From: an uncultured Polaribacter sp.
Lineage (GTDB): Bacteria; Bacteroidota; Bacteroidia; Flavobacteriales; Flavobacteriaceae
NCBI GenBank assembly: GCA_947497755.1
Contig: CANMHT010000002.1
Coordinates: 496,001-560,000 of the forward strand
Length of the DNA: 64,000 nt
Direction: 5' to 3'
The translations under genes and the position numbers were made by a program. The notes beneath the pieces were generated by a model. It did not search any database. It saw only the letters and a list, made by a program, of their open reading frames with translations, and had not been told where the DNA came from. Each line of letters starts with the position of its first letter. Positions within the stretch are counted from its first letter, which is position 1. Below are positions 41,111 to 51,077 of this stretch, one piece after another.

Positions 41111-41920
41111 TTAAAGCGTATTTTTTTGTAAAATCCAAACATCTTGTTGTGGTTTATGGTTTTTAATCGAGCCAGCAATATGTTCTAGCACATCAAAACC
41201 ATAAGTTTTACATAACTGCTTAAAAAAGGTTGGAGGTTGATAAGAAGCATATAATCTATTGCCTTCTTTTTTAAATGTATGCTCTATAAGAAGTCCTGCA
41301 TCGAATTTCTTTTGTTCTTTTTTAGTTAGTTTATTTCGGAAACATTTTCCGTGAGTTGTTAAAATAATAATACCACTTTTTTTAGTTACTCGATGTAATT
41401 CTTTGAACCAAAGCTGATGCATTTTTTCTGATAAATGAGTAAAAATGGAGATGCCGTAAATAGCATCAAAAAAGTTTTCTTCAAATTGTAAAGGTGGAGA
41501 AAGTAGATTTTCTTTAATGGTTACATTTTCAATATGTTGTTTGCACCAATTCGTGTACTCTTTATTGTAGTCTGTTCCAAAAACTTTATTGGTTTTATTG
41601 ATGATATTTGGTAAATGTCTTAAAACTCTTCCTGATCCACATCCCCAATCCAAGATATTTTTATGAGAAAAATCCATATATTTTTGAAAGTGATTGATAA
41701 TCCAGTTTGCAGTTTCTTTTCCTCCGAAGTATACCTTATGATAGTCTAAATTAAATGTTTCATACATAAAATAATCATTAGGCATTTTGATTGTAGGATA
41801 TTTTTTTAAGAAAATAGTATTCTTTTTTTTATTTTTAAATTTAATCCTATAGAAGTTTATTTTTTCAAATAAATTGAGTAGAGATAATTTGGAAATGGCT
41901 TTTTTTATAAGTACTTTCAT
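41111..41920 (-). CDS. Class I SAM-dependent methyltransferase
   Basis: NILDWGCGSGRVLRHL, FDAIYGISIFTHLSEKMHQLWFKELHRVTKKSGIIILTTHG. Confidence 0.9.
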   Translation of the reverse strand: MKVLIKKAISKLSLLNLFEKINFYRIKFKNKKKNTIFLKKYPTIKMPNDYFMYETFNLDYHKVYFGGKETANWIINHFQKYMDFSHKNILDWGCGSGRVLRHLPNIINKTNKVFGTDYNKEYTNWCKQHIENVTIKENLLSPPLQFEENFFDAIYGISIFTHLSEKMHQLWFKELHRVTKKSGIIILTTHGKCFRNKLTKKEQKKFDAGLLIEHTFKKEGNRLYASYQPPTFFKQLCKTYGFDVLEHIAGSIKNHKPQQDVWILQKNTL

Positions 41921-41957
41921 AGGAAAATAATTTTAACGCAATCTAAAGAAAAATGTT

Positions 41958-42725
41958 ATGAAAAAAGAAAATCTACTACTTGTTTTTACAATTATTATTG
42001 TCAATATGGGATTTTCCCAAACTTATTTTAATACTACAGCCAGTAGTGTAAATTCATCTAATAATATTACCCATTTTGGTTCGCTTTCTCTTGGTACAAT
42101 ATATAATGCTTCAGCTGCTGGTGAAGGGAGGTTGATTGAACTGTATAAGCCTTCGGGACATATTTCAATGCGAATAGGTAATGGTTTTGGTAAATTATCT
42201 TTTGCTATTGCTGGGGCAAATGGAGCGTTTTTTCCAACAGCAAGTACAGGGAATATTATTATAAGAAAACAGGCTACCAATAAGGTTATTTTTTCTTTAA
42301 ATAATACAACAGGTGATGGAAATCATTCATTTGTTTTTGGAGATGATGTAAATAGGAACACTTTAACTATTTTAAATAATGGTAGAGTAGGTATTGGAAC
42401 TTCTTCACCTGATAATGAACTAGCAGTTAAAGGAACTATTCATGCACAAAAAGTAAAAGTAGATTTAAATGGATGGTCAGATTTTGTCTTTAATAAAACA
42501 TATAAACTTCCAACGCTACAAGAAGTTGAAAGACATATCAAAGAGAAAGGACATTTAAAAGACATTCCAAGTGAAAAAGAAGTTGTTAAAAATGGAATTG
42601 ATTTAGGAGAAATGAATGCAAAACTTTTACAAAAAATAGAAGAGTTAATGTTGTATACAATTCAACAACAAAAACAAATTGAAAATCTTCAAAAAGAGAT
42701 AAAGAAACTGAGAAAAAGAAATTAA
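41958..42725 (+). CDS. Secreted tail-fibre-like protein with C-terminal coiled coil
   Basis: Signal peptide; GRVGIGTSSPDNELAVKGTIHAQKV; YKLPTLQEVERHIKEKGHLKDIPSEKEV; coiled-coil IEELMLYTIQQQKQIENLQKEIKKL. Confidence 0.75.
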   Translation: MKKENLLLVFTIIIVNMGFSQTYFNTTASSVNSSNNITHFGSLSLGTIYNASAAGEGRLIELYKPSGHISMRIGNGFGKLSFAIAGANGAFFPTASTGNIIIRKQATNKVIFSLNNTTGDGNHSFVFGDDVNRNTLTILNNGRVGIGTSSPDNELAVKGTIHAQKVKVDLNGWSDFVFNKTYKLPTLQEVERHIKEKGHLKDIPSEKEVVKNGIDLGEMNAKLLQKIEELMLYTIQQQKQIENLQKEIKKLRKRN

Positions 42726-42741
42726 AAAAAAGCTATGAATT

Positions 42742-45033
42742 ATGAAAAAAATAATTTTACCATTGTGTCTGTTTTTCTGTATACATGGTTTTTCACAAAA
42801 AAGTATTGAAGAAGATCTAGATGAAAAAAATGAAAATACTACTCAGCAATTTTCTTTTTATGTTAGAATACCTAATATAAATAATTTGCCAAATGTATTG
42901 TCAAAGTCAAATAATAGAGTTTACTTACATCATAAAAATGCTCAAATACAAACTGTTTTTAATAAATATCATATAAGTGAATTTATACAAGCTTTTCCAA
43001 CAGCAAAAACACATTCCTTAAAAGAAACTTATTTGATAAAATCAAATAGCATCCAATTAATGGATGAATTAAGAAATAGATTTCCTCAAGTTTATACTTT
43101 TGCAGAAAGAACATATGAGAATGTAGAGTTATTAGCAGAGCCAATAATTCCAATATTTTTTACACCTAATGATTATGGCTTAGAAGTTGTACAAACTAAT
43201 TTAGATTTAATAAATGGAAAATTAGCATGGGATTATACTACTGGTAGTTCGAGTGTGGTATTAGGTATTGTTGATACTGAATTTAATGTTAATCATATTG
43301 AACTTGCAGGGACGATATCTTTTTCTGGGATAAATAGTACATTTGAACCTCATGGAACTGGAGTTGCTTCTATTATGGCAGGAAATACAAATAATGGTAT
43401 TGGTTTATCTTCAATAGGTTATAATTGTTTTATAAATGCTTATGCTACTCATAGCATTGGAAATTTCACAAATAATTTAAATCAAATGCTTTTAATGTCT
43501 CAATCAAATATTGAGGTAATAAATGGTAGTTGGGGACAATCTAATTATTTTGTTCAAACACATAAGAATCTTGTTGATGAAATTTATAGTAATGGAACAG
43601 TTTTAATTTTTGCAGCAGGTAATACTCCTAATAATACTACAAATTTTTATCCAGCTGCATATGACAATGTCATTTCAGTTACATCAATACACCATAAAGA
43701 TTTTATGCAACCAGCCTATGACAATAGTGGGAATTTTATAGGTAATGTTTTAAGAAAAAAAGATACTCACGACAGTTCATGGGTTTGGCAACAAAAAAAA
43801 GATGGAAGTCATAATCATACTTATAGTGTCGATATTGCAGCACCAGGTTATGATGTGCCAATATTAGGAGCATTTGGAGTTGGTTATGGTACATCTAATG
43901 GAACTTCAAATGCAGCACCTCAAGTAACTGGAACAATTGGTTTAATGAAATCTGTAAATAATAGCTTATCAGTAGAAGAAATCGTAAGCATTTTAAAAAT
44001 TACTTCTGCTAATATTTACCAAATCCCTGAAAATGCTAATTACATTGATAAATTAGGTGCTGGTAGGTTAGATGCAGGAAAAGCAGTTGAAATGGCTTAT
44101 AAAATGGCACAACCCCAAGATTCTATCATTATTAGTGATAGAGATTTTTATAGAGATTGGACTTTTGTACTAAAAAACGCTCCTTATGGAATTAAAATAG
44201 ATAATGAAATATTTAGAGATTCAATAAAAGTAGATTTTACTGCTAGAAATTTTATTGAATTAGAAAATACTGTTTTAGAGCCTAATAGTTTTGGTTATAC
44301 AAGTTTGTCAATTGATCCTTCGGCTCCATTACCTACGGTTTTAAATAACAATTCTACAAATGTTTTAGCAAGTAATCAATCAAATAATAATAATTTACTT
44401 GGTGATAGTGAATTTATATTTAGTCACTATCTAGTTGATAATGAGAAAGAGGAGGTTAATTTATCTTCTAATGAATCTATTCCAACTATAAAAATAAATT
44501 TAAATAAAGAGAAAAAAGTATTAGAGACAGTAGTAAGTGCATTCTGTAATGGTACTTCGGTTGTTTATAAAGACAAAGGAGAATTCTTAGAAGTTATTAG
44601 TAGAGGAACTACAACTTTAAGCCAATGTAGTAATGATGATAACCGTTTTTTTAAAATAGTTTCTGGTAATGTATATATGCAAAACCCTGCACAAAAAGTA
44701 TACTATTCTTTAACATCAGATAACAAGGGGCTTTGGTTATGGGTAGATGTAAATGAGAAGCTATATTTTACAAGAGAAACTTTAAGTTTAGAAGAACAAT
44801 TATTAAGTAATTTAATTACTGTTTACCCCAACCCGTCTTCTAATTTTATTAATATAGATTCAGGTAATATCAGTTTAAAAATGATTTCAATTATTGATGG
44901 AAAAGGGAATGTTTTAATAAAAAGACGGCACAATTTAAATAATATAGACGTATCGAAACTTGCAAAAGGCTTATATTTTCTTAAAATGACTACTTCAAAA
45001 GTTACAATAACAAAAAAAATAGTAGTAGAATAA
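42742..45033 (+). CDS. S8 (subtilisin-like) serine peptidase with T9SS sorting domain
   Basis: GIVDTEF (Asp), PHGTGVASIMAG (His), GTSNAAPQVTG (Ser); C-terminal ITVYPNPSSNFINI...KGLYFLKMTTSKVTITKKIVVE. Confidence 0.92.
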   Translation: MKKIILPLCLFFCIHGFSQKSIEEDLDEKNENTTQQFSFYVRIPNINNLPNVLSKSNNRVYLHHKNAQIQTVFNKYHISEFIQAFPTAKTHSLKETYLIKSNSIQLMDELRNRFPQVYTFAERTYENVELLAEPIIPIFFTPNDYGLEVVQTNLDLINGKLAWDYTTGSSSVVLGIVDTEFNVNHIELAGTISFSGINSTFEPHGTGVASIMAGNTNNGIGLSSIGYNCFINAYATHSIGNFTNNLNQMLLMSQSNIEVINGSWGQSNYFVQTHKNLVDEIYSNGTVLIFAAGNTPNNTTNFYPAAYDNVISVTSIHHKDFMQPAYDNSGNFIGNVLRKKDTHDSSWVWQQKKDGSHNHTYSVDIAAPGYDVPILGAFGVGYGTSNGTSNAAPQVTGTIGLMKSVNNSLSVEEIVSILKITSANIYQIPENANYIDKLGAGRLDAGKAVEMAYKMAQPQDSIIISDRDFYRDWTFVLKNAPYGIKIDNEIFRDSIKVDFTARNFIELENTVLEPNSFGYTSLSIDPSAPLPTVLNNNSTNVLASNQSNNNNLLGDSEFIFSHYLVDNEKEEVNLSSNESIPTIKINLNKEKKVLETVVSAFCNGTSVVYKDKGEFLEVISRGTTTLSQCSNDDNRFFKIVSGNVYMQNPAQKVYYSLTSDNKGLWLWVDVNEKLYFTRETLSLEEQLLSNLITVYPNPSSNFINIDSGNISLKMISIIDGKGNVLIKRRHNLNNIDVSKLAKGLYFLKMTTSKVTITKKIVVE

Positions 45034-45034
45034 A

Positions 45035-45060
45035 AATTTACTATGCATGCATAGTAAATT
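45035..45060. repeat. 26-bp perfect palindrome
   Basis: AATTTACTATGCATGCATAGTAAATT is self-complementary over all 26 bp; intergenic between S8 peptidase and etfB. Confidence 0.95.
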
Positions 45061-45121
45061 GAAAAAAAAACCTTAAATTCGTAGCCATTAAACAATAAAA
45101 AATCTATCTAAATATAGAAAT

Positions 45122-45868
45122 ATGAAAATATTAGTTTGTATCAGTCATGTCCCTGATACCACTTCCAAAATTAATTTTACAGATAATGATGCAAAGTTTG
45201 ATACAAACGGAGTACAATTTGTAATCAATCCTTACGATGAATTTAGTTTAACACGCGCTATGTGGTTTAAAGAAAAACAAGGAGCAACAGTGACTGTTGT
45301 GAATGTTGGTAATGCCACAACAGAACCTACATTACGTAAAGCATTAGCTATTGGAGCAGACAATGCAATTAGAGTAAATGCAGAAGCTACTGATGGGATT
45401 TTTGTTGCAAAACAATTAGCAGAAGTAGTAAAAAATGGTGGTTTTGATTTAGTATTAGCAGGAAGAGAATCTATTGATTATAATGGAGGAATGGTTCCTG
45501 GAATGTTAGCAGGATTATTAGATGCCAATTTTGTAAATGGTTGTACCGGATTAGAAATAGAAGGGTCTACAGCTACAGCAATTAGAGAAATTGACGGAGG
45601 TAACGAAACTGTATCTGCAGAATTGCCATTAGTGATTGCTGGTCAAAAAGGATTGGTAGAAGAAAAAGATTTAAGGATTCCGAATATGAGAGGAATTATG
45701 ATGGCTAGAAAAAAGCCTTTAAATGTTGTTGAACCTGTAGATGCATCAGCAAATACATCAACAGCAACTTTTGAAAAACCTGCAGCAAAAGGAGCAGTAA
45801 AATTAATAGACGCTGATAATGTAGATGAGTTAATTAACTTATTACATAACGAAGCAAAAGTAATCTAA
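45122..45868 (+). CDS. etfB: Electron transfer flavoprotein subunit beta
   Basis: MKILVCISHVPDTTSKI, LVLAGRESIDYNGGMVPGMLAGLL. Confidence 0.97.
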   Translation: MKILVCISHVPDTTSKINFTDNDAKFDTNGVQFVINPYDEFSLTRAMWFKEKQGATVTVVNVGNATTEPTLRKALAIGADNAIRVNAEATDGIFVAKQLAEVVKNGGFDLVLAGRESIDYNGGMVPGMLAGLLDANFVNGCTGLEIEGSTATAIREIDGGNETVSAELPLVIAGQKGLVEEKDLRIPNMRGIMMARKKPLNVVEPVDASANTSTATFEKPAAKGAVKLIDADNVDELINLLHNEAKVI

Positions 45869-45944
45869 TCAAAAAAAATAATACAAAATACGCTAGTTCA
45901 ATATGCTAGTACATTTTTGTTATAAGATAAAAATCTAAAAAAAT

Positions 45945-46907
45945 ATGTCAGTTTTAGTTTTTGCCGATGCGTCGGAAGGAAAATTTAAAAAGTCTGCTTT
46001 TGAACTTGTTTCATATGGGAAAAAAGTAGCAGAACAATTAGGTTCTAATATGGTTGCTGTAACTATTAATGTTGCAGATGTATCAGAATTAAATAATTAC
46101 GGAGCAGAAAAAGTAATTACTGTTTCTAATGATAATCTATCAACTTTTAATGCAAAAGGATATGCGGCTGTAATAGCTCAAGTAGCGAAGGCACAAAATG
46201 CAAGTGTGGTTGTGGTTGATTCTAGTGTTGATGGAATGTATTTAGCGCCATTATTAGCGATAAATTTAGAAGCAGGATACGCTTCTAATGTTGTAGCTTT
46301 GCCAAGTTCTACAAGTCCGTTTACTGTAAAAAGAAAAGCTTTTTCTAATAAAGCATTTAACAATACAGTAATTACAACAGATGTTAAAGTTATTGGTTTG
46401 GCAAAGAACTCATTTGGAGTGTATGAAAATCAAGTTGCTGGTAGTACAGAAAGCTTTGATGCTACTATTGTTGATGGAGATTTAGGAGTAAAATCTGTAA
46501 GTGTAGATAAAGCAACAGGAAAAGTAACTATTGCTGATGCCGATATTGTTGTTTCTGCAGGAAGAGGTTTAAAAGGACCAGAAAACTGGGGAATGGTAGA
46601 AGAATTAGCAGAGGTTTTAGGTGCTGCAACAGCATGTTCTAAACCTGTTTCTGATTTAGGTTGGAGACCTCATGCAGAACATGTTGGACAAACAGGAAAA
46701 CCTGTAGCGTCTAATTTATATATAGCAATTGGTATTTCGGGAGCAATTCAGCATTTAGCAGGAATTAATGCTTCTAAAGTAAAAGTTGTAATTAATACAG
46801 ATGCTGAAGCTCCATTCTTTAAAGCTGCAGATTATGGTATTGTAGGAGATGCTTTTGAGGTAGTTCCACAATTAATCGAAAAGTTAAAAGCATTTAAAGG
46901 AGCATAA
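45945..46907 (+). CDS. etfA: Electron transfer flavoprotein subunit alpha
   Basis: VSAGRGLKGPENWGMVEELAEVLGAATACSKPVSD, GQTGKPVASNLYIAIGISGAIQHLAG. Confidence 0.97.
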   Translation: MSVLVFADASEGKFKKSAFELVSYGKKVAEQLGSNMVAVTINVADVSELNNYGAEKVITVSNDNLSTFNAKGYAAVIAQVAKAQNASVVVVDSSVDGMYLAPLLAINLEAGYASNVVALPSSTSPFTVKRKAFSNKAFNNTVITTDVKVIGLAKNSFGVYENQVAGSTESFDATIVDGDLGVKSVSVDKATGKVTIADADIVVSAGRGLKGPENWGMVEELAEVLGAATACSKPVSDLGWRPHAEHVGQTGKPVASNLYIAIGISGAIQHLAGINASKVKVVINTDAEAPFFKAADYGIVGDAFEVVPQLIEKLKAFKGA

Positions 46908-46942
46908 TTGTTTGCATTTAAAAATGTGGCAATTAGCTAATT

Positions 46943-46997
46943 ATGAGTGATTTCGATTTTCTTTTTTAAAGAAAATAAAAAACGACTCATATTTTTT
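46943..46997 (+). terminator. Terminator-like hairpin after etfA
   Basis: ATGAGT..ATTTTC-TTTTTTAAA-GAAAAT..ACTCAT followed by T6. Confidence 0.65.
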
Positions 46998-47013
46998 AGT
47001 AAATTGTGCCCGT

Positions 47014-47063
47014 AAAAAAGGCTGTCTATTTAGTAGGTGTTTTGCCAAGTAGACAGCTTTTTT
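47014..47063 (+). terminator. Second terminator-like hairpin in the leader of the bifunctional nuclease gene
   Basis: GCTGTCTA (47021-47028) pairs with TAGACAGC (47050-47057), followed by T6. Confidence 0.6.
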
Positions 47064-47086
47064 GTTTTTATGATGATTGAGATACA

Positions 47087-47701
47087 ATGAGTTTAATAAA
47101 ACTAACAATTAAAGGAATTTCTTACAGCCAAACTCAAAGCGGTGCCTATGCACTTGTGCTAAGTGAAATAGAAGGAAATAGAACTTTGCCTATTATTATT
47201 GGTGCCTTTGAAGCGCAGTCTATAGCGATAGCTTTAGAAAAAGAAATTAGACCCCCGAGACCCCTAACTCATGATCTGTTTAAAACCTTTGCAGATAGAT
47301 ATGCAATCCATATCAAACAAGTAATTATTCATAAATTGGTAGATGGTGTCTTTTTTTCTAGCTTAATTTCTGAAAGAAATGGAGTAGAAGAAGTTATTGA
47401 TACGAGAACCTCAGATGCCATTGCCTTGGCAGTGAGATTTAATGCGCCAATTTATACTTACGAAACGATTTTAGATAAAGCCGGAATATATTTAAAAGTT
47501 GAAGAGGAAGAGCTTTCAGAAGAGGAAGAAGAGCTTGAAACGGATGATATTGTAGCAGAATTAATTGCAGATACACCAGAAAATGTATTCGAAGGAAAAT
47601 CACTTAAAGAACTATATCAAGAATTAGATGCTGCTGTCGCAAATGAAAATTATGAATTAGCAGCAAGAATTAGAGACGAAATTAGCAAACGCTCTAAGTA
47701 A
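47087..47701 (+). CDS. Bifunctional nuclease family protein (DUF151) with UVR motif
   Basis: LPIIIGAFEAQSIAIALE, RPLTHDL, SDAIALAVRFNAPIYTYE; C-terminal LKELYQELDAAVANENYELAARIRDEI. Confidence 0.93.
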   Translation: MSLIKLTIKGISYSQTQSGAYALVLSEIEGNRTLPIIIGAFEAQSIAIALEKEIRPPRPLTHDLFKTFADRYAIHIKQVIIHKLVDGVFFSSLISERNGVEEVIDTRTSDAIALAVRFNAPIYTYETILDKAGIYLKVEEEELSEEEEELETDDIVAELIADTPENVFEGKSLKELYQELDAAVANENYELAARIRDEISKRSK

Positions 47702-47717
47702 TAATTAAATCCTAAAC

Positions 47718-49115
47718 ATGAAAAAAATATTAATTATCATTTTCTGTTTTATTTCTGTGTCTATGTTTCCGCAAGGAACAACAGAAGTGGCAACAGAAAT
47801 TATCCCGAGTGGTGGTGTAACTTTTACTAGTATTTGGAAAGGAGTACTAGGAATGATAACGCTTATCGCTTTAGCTTTTCTTTTTTCGAGTAATAAAAAA
47901 GCAATTGATTGGAAAACCGTTGGAATAGGATTGACATTCCAGTTGTTGATAGCAGTTGGAGTTTTAAAAGTAGGGTTTGTACAGAAATCTTTTGAATTTG
48001 TTGGAGGTTTGTTTGTAAAAGTACTAGACTTTACAAGGGCTGGTAGTAAGTTTCTCTTTGAAGGGTTAGTAGTAGACATGGATACTTTTGGATTTATATT
48101 TGCTTTTCAAGTACTGCCAACGATTATCTTTTTCTCTGCCTTAACTTCTGTCTTGTTTTATCTTGGAATTATTCAATGGATTGTAAAAGGATTTGGCCTT
48201 GTACTAACTAAAATATTAAGAATTTCTGGAGCTGAAAGTTTGTCAGTTGCCGGAAATATTTTCTTAGGACAAACCGAAGCACCATTACTGATCAAAGCTT
48301 ATTTAGAAAAGATGAATAAGTCTGAAATGTTGTTGGTAATGATTGGAGGTATGGCTACTGTAGCAGGTGCGGTATTGGCAGCATACATTGGCTTTTTAGG
48401 AGGAGATGACCCTGTATTGAGATTAAAATATGCAAAACATTTATTAGCAGCTTCTGTAATGGCTGCTCCAGGAGCTATTGTGATTTCAAAAATTTTATAT
48501 CCTCAAACCGAAAATGTTAATACAGATGTACATGTTTCTACTGATAAAATTGGATCAAATATTTTAGATGCTATTGCAAACGGTACAACTGAAGGATTGC
48601 GTTTAGCAGTAAATGTAGGAGCAATGTTATTGGTTTTTGTAGCTTTTATTGCCATGGTAAATTATGGTTTCTTAAAAGTAGGTTCTTTAGGAGGAATCAA
48701 CGAATGGATCGCCATGAATACACCTTATAAAAACTTGTCTTTAGAATTTATTTTAGGATATGTTTTTGCACCTTTAATGTGGTTAATTGGAGTTGCTTCA
48801 GAAGATATGGCATTAATGGGACAGCTCTTAGGAATTAAATTAGCAGCTAGTGAATTTGTCGGATATATACAGTTAGCTGAGTTAAAAAATGTAGCAAGTT
48901 CTGTACACTTAACTTATAATAAATCGATTATTATGGCAACGTATATGTTGTGTGGTTTTGCAAATTTTGCTTCTATCGGAATTCAAATTGGAGGTATTGG
49001 TTCTTTAGCTCCAGGGCAGCGTAAAACCTTGTCGGAATTTGGTATGAAAGCACTAATTGGAGGTACAATTGCTTCTTTAATGTCTGCTACTATTGCCGGA
49101 ATGATTATCGGATAA
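47718..49115 (+). CDS. Concentrative nucleoside transporter (NupC family)
   Basis: GAESLSVAGNIFLGQTEAPLLIKAYL, ANGTTEGLRLAVNVGAML, YMLCGFANFASIGIQIGGIGSLAP. Confidence 0.95.
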   Translation: MKKILIIIFCFISVSMFPQGTTEVATEIIPSGGVTFTSIWKGVLGMITLIALAFLFSSNKKAIDWKTVGIGLTFQLLIAVGVLKVGFVQKSFEFVGGLFVKVLDFTRAGSKFLFEGLVVDMDTFGFIFAFQVLPTIIFFSALTSVLFYLGIIQWIVKGFGLVLTKILRISGAESLSVAGNIFLGQTEAPLLIKAYLEKMNKSEMLLVMIGGMATVAGAVLAAYIGFLGGDDPVLRLKYAKHLLAASVMAAPGAIVISKILYPQTENVNTDVHVSTDKIGSNILDAIANGTTEGLRLAVNVGAMLLVFVAFIAMVNYGFLKVGSLGGINEWIAMNTPYKNLSLEFILGYVFAPLMWLIGVASEDMALMGQLLGIKLAASEFVGYIQLAELKNVASSVHLTYNKSIIMATYMLCGFANFASIGIQIGGIGSLAPGQRKTLSEFGMKALIGGTIASLMSATIAGMIIG

Positions 49116-49156
49116 TGAGTTATTAAAAAGAGTTGATAACTTTATAATATTATTAC

Positions 49157-49190
49157 AAGCTTCTGTCTTTTAAGATGGGAGCTTTTTTTT
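49157..49190 (+). terminator. Terminator after the nucleoside transporter gene
   Basis: AAGCTTCTGTCTT-TT-AAGATGGGAGCTT followed by a T-tract. Confidence 0.75.
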
Positions 49191-49220
49191 ATTTTAGTTA
49201 CCCATAATTCTATACATAAA

Positions 49221-50045
49221 ATGAAACAATATTTAGATTTAGTAAAGCACGTAATTGAGAACGGAAACGAAAAAGGAGATCGAACAGGAACGGGAACAAA
49301 AAGTGTTTTTGGACACCAAATGCGATTCGATTTAAGTGAAGGATTTCCTATGGTTACGACTAAAAAATTACATCTTAAATCTATTATTTATGAGCTTTTA
49401 TGGTTTATTAATGGAGATACAAATATTAAATATTTACAAGAGAATGGTGTTAGAATTTGGAATGAATGGGCAGATGAAAATGGAGATTTAGGACCAGTTT
49501 ATGGGCATCAATGGAGGAATTGGAATAGCGATGATATTGATCAATTAAAAGAAGTAATTCATACATTAAAAACGAATCCAAATAGTAGAAGAATGTTGGT
49601 TTCTGCTTGGAATCCAAGTGTGCTTCCAGATACTTCGGTATCATTTTCAGAAAATGTAGCAAACGGCAAAGCAGCATTGCCTCCTTGTCATGCATTTTTT
49701 CAGTTTTATGTAGCCGATGGAAAACTATCTTGTCAATTGTATCAACGTAGCGCAGATATCTTTTTAGGAGTGCCTTTTAATATTGCTTCTTATGCTTTGT
49801 TTACTATGATGATGGCTCAGGTCTGTGGTTATGAAGCAGGAGAGTTTATCCATACTTTTGGAGATGCACATATTTATAACAATCATTTGGAACAATTAGA
49901 GTTGCAATTGTCTAGAGAGCCAAGAGCATTACCAACGATGAAAATAAATCCAAATGTGACTTCAATTTTTGATTTTAAATTCGAAGATTTTGAATTGGTA
50001 AATTACGATCCGCATCCTCATATTAAAGGAAAAGTGGCCATTTAA
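49221..50045 (+). CDS. thyA: Thymidylate synthase
   Basis: [15 protein letters not shown]...[50 protein letters not shown]. Confidence 0.98.
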   Translation: MKQYLDLVKHVIENGNEKGDRTGTGTKSVFGHQMRFDLSEGFPMVTTKKLHLKSIIYELLWFINGDTNIKYLQENGVRIWNEWADENGDLGPVYGHQWRNWNSDDIDQLKEVIHTLKTNPNSRRMLVSAWNPSVLPDTSVSFSENVANGKAALPPCHAFFQFYVADGKLSCQLYQRSADIFLGVPFNIASYALFTMMMAQVCGYEAGEFIHTFGDAHIYNNHLEQLELQLSREPRALPTMKINPNVTSIFDFKFEDFELVNYDPHPHIKGKVAI

Positions 50046-50069
50046 TCGTAATAAAATAACCGTTTATTC

Positions 50070-50567
50070 ATGAGTACAATTACAATTATCGCAGCAATTG
50101 CAGAGAATAATGCTTTAGGAAAAGACAATGATTTAATTTGGCATTTACCAGCCGACTTAAAACGTTTTAAAAAGGTAACATCTGGACATCATATTTTGAT
50201 GGGAAGAAATACGTTTGAATCAATAGGAAAACCTTTGCCAAATAGAACTACGGTTATTATTACTAGAAATAAAAACTATAAAGCAGCTGGTTGTATTGTG
50301 GTTGACAGCATAGAAAAAGCAATTGAAGTGGCAAAAGATGACCCTGAAATTTTTATTATTGGAGGAGCGCAGATTTATAAACAAACCATGACGTCTGATT
50401 TGGTAGATCAGTTAGATATTACAAAAGTGCATCATTCTTTTGAAGCAGACGTTTTTTTTCCTGAAATAGATACTTCTGTATGGGAAGAAACATCAAGAGA
50501 AGATTTTAATGCAGATGAAAAAAATGCCTACAATTATAGTTTTATTAGCTATAAAAAGAAAGCTTAG
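50070..50567 (+). CDS. folA: Dihydrofolate reductase
   Basis: IAAIAENNALGKDNDLIWHLPADLKRFKKVTSGHHILMGRNTFESIGKPLPNRT. Confidence 0.97.
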   Translation: MSTITIIAAIAENNALGKDNDLIWHLPADLKRFKKVTSGHHILMGRNTFESIGKPLPNRTTVIITRNKNYKAAGCIVVDSIEKAIEVAKDDPEIFIIGGAQIYKQTMTSDLVDQLDITKVHHSFEADVFFPEIDTSVWEETSREDFNADEKNAYNYSFISYKKKA

Positions 50568-50974
50568 TAGGTAAGTTTCATTTTATATTTTTGTTCAGCA
50601 AATTTAAAGTACCAGAATAATTTATAATTTACTTCTAATCCATAATCAACATCAGGTCTGTATTCAATAATATTTTCATAAATATCTGGATTGTATTCTT
50701 GAGGATTGTTTACTCTATTGTTCCAAATTGGTACAGAAATTCTATTTCTATTTTGTAGGTAAGAAAGAGAATAATAACTTTTTGGTCTCGCAACAGAGTT
50801 TAAGAAAACCGTAAATCCTGGGTCAATAATAATAATTTCATACTCTAATTTTTCATTAGAAATTACTACAGGTTCTTCTTTAATTTTGGTGTCATTTTTA
50901 CTAGGATATGAACCACAACTAATCAAAATTATAGAAAGAAGATATAAATAAAAAGTGTATTTTAGATGTTTCAT
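50564..50974 (-). CDS. DUF6146-like lipoprotein
   Basis: Lipobox ILISCGSYPS; RPKSYYSLSYLQNRNRISVPIWNNRVNNP. Confidence 0.75.
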   Translation of the reverse strand: MKHLKYTFYLYLLSIILISCGSYPSKNDTKIKEEPVVISNEKLEYEIIIIDPGFTVFLNSVARPKSYYSLSYLQNRNRISVPIWNNRVNNPQEYNPDIYENIIEYRPDVDYGLEVNYKLFWYFKFAEQKYKMKLTY

Positions 50975-51077
50975 AATCAGAAGTTTTGATTAGTAAAGTT
51001 GCAAAAATTATTCCATTAAAGTATGGTACTTGTTAAATTTTAACAAGAATCATGTTTTTAATGAAAATGTTAAATGA

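Noticed and set aside
41058-41138. N-terminal extension of pdhB (MDFTKKYALIFLNFSYFRSSFKRVNL)
   Set aside because: PdhB begins at MKTVQFREA; the extension overlaps intergenic sequence and the end of the methyltransferase gene.
42742-45033. Possible toxin/effector role for the S8 protease region
   Set aside because: Catalytic triad and T9SS sorting domain fit an ordinary secreted subtilisin; no immunity gene or effector marker nearby.
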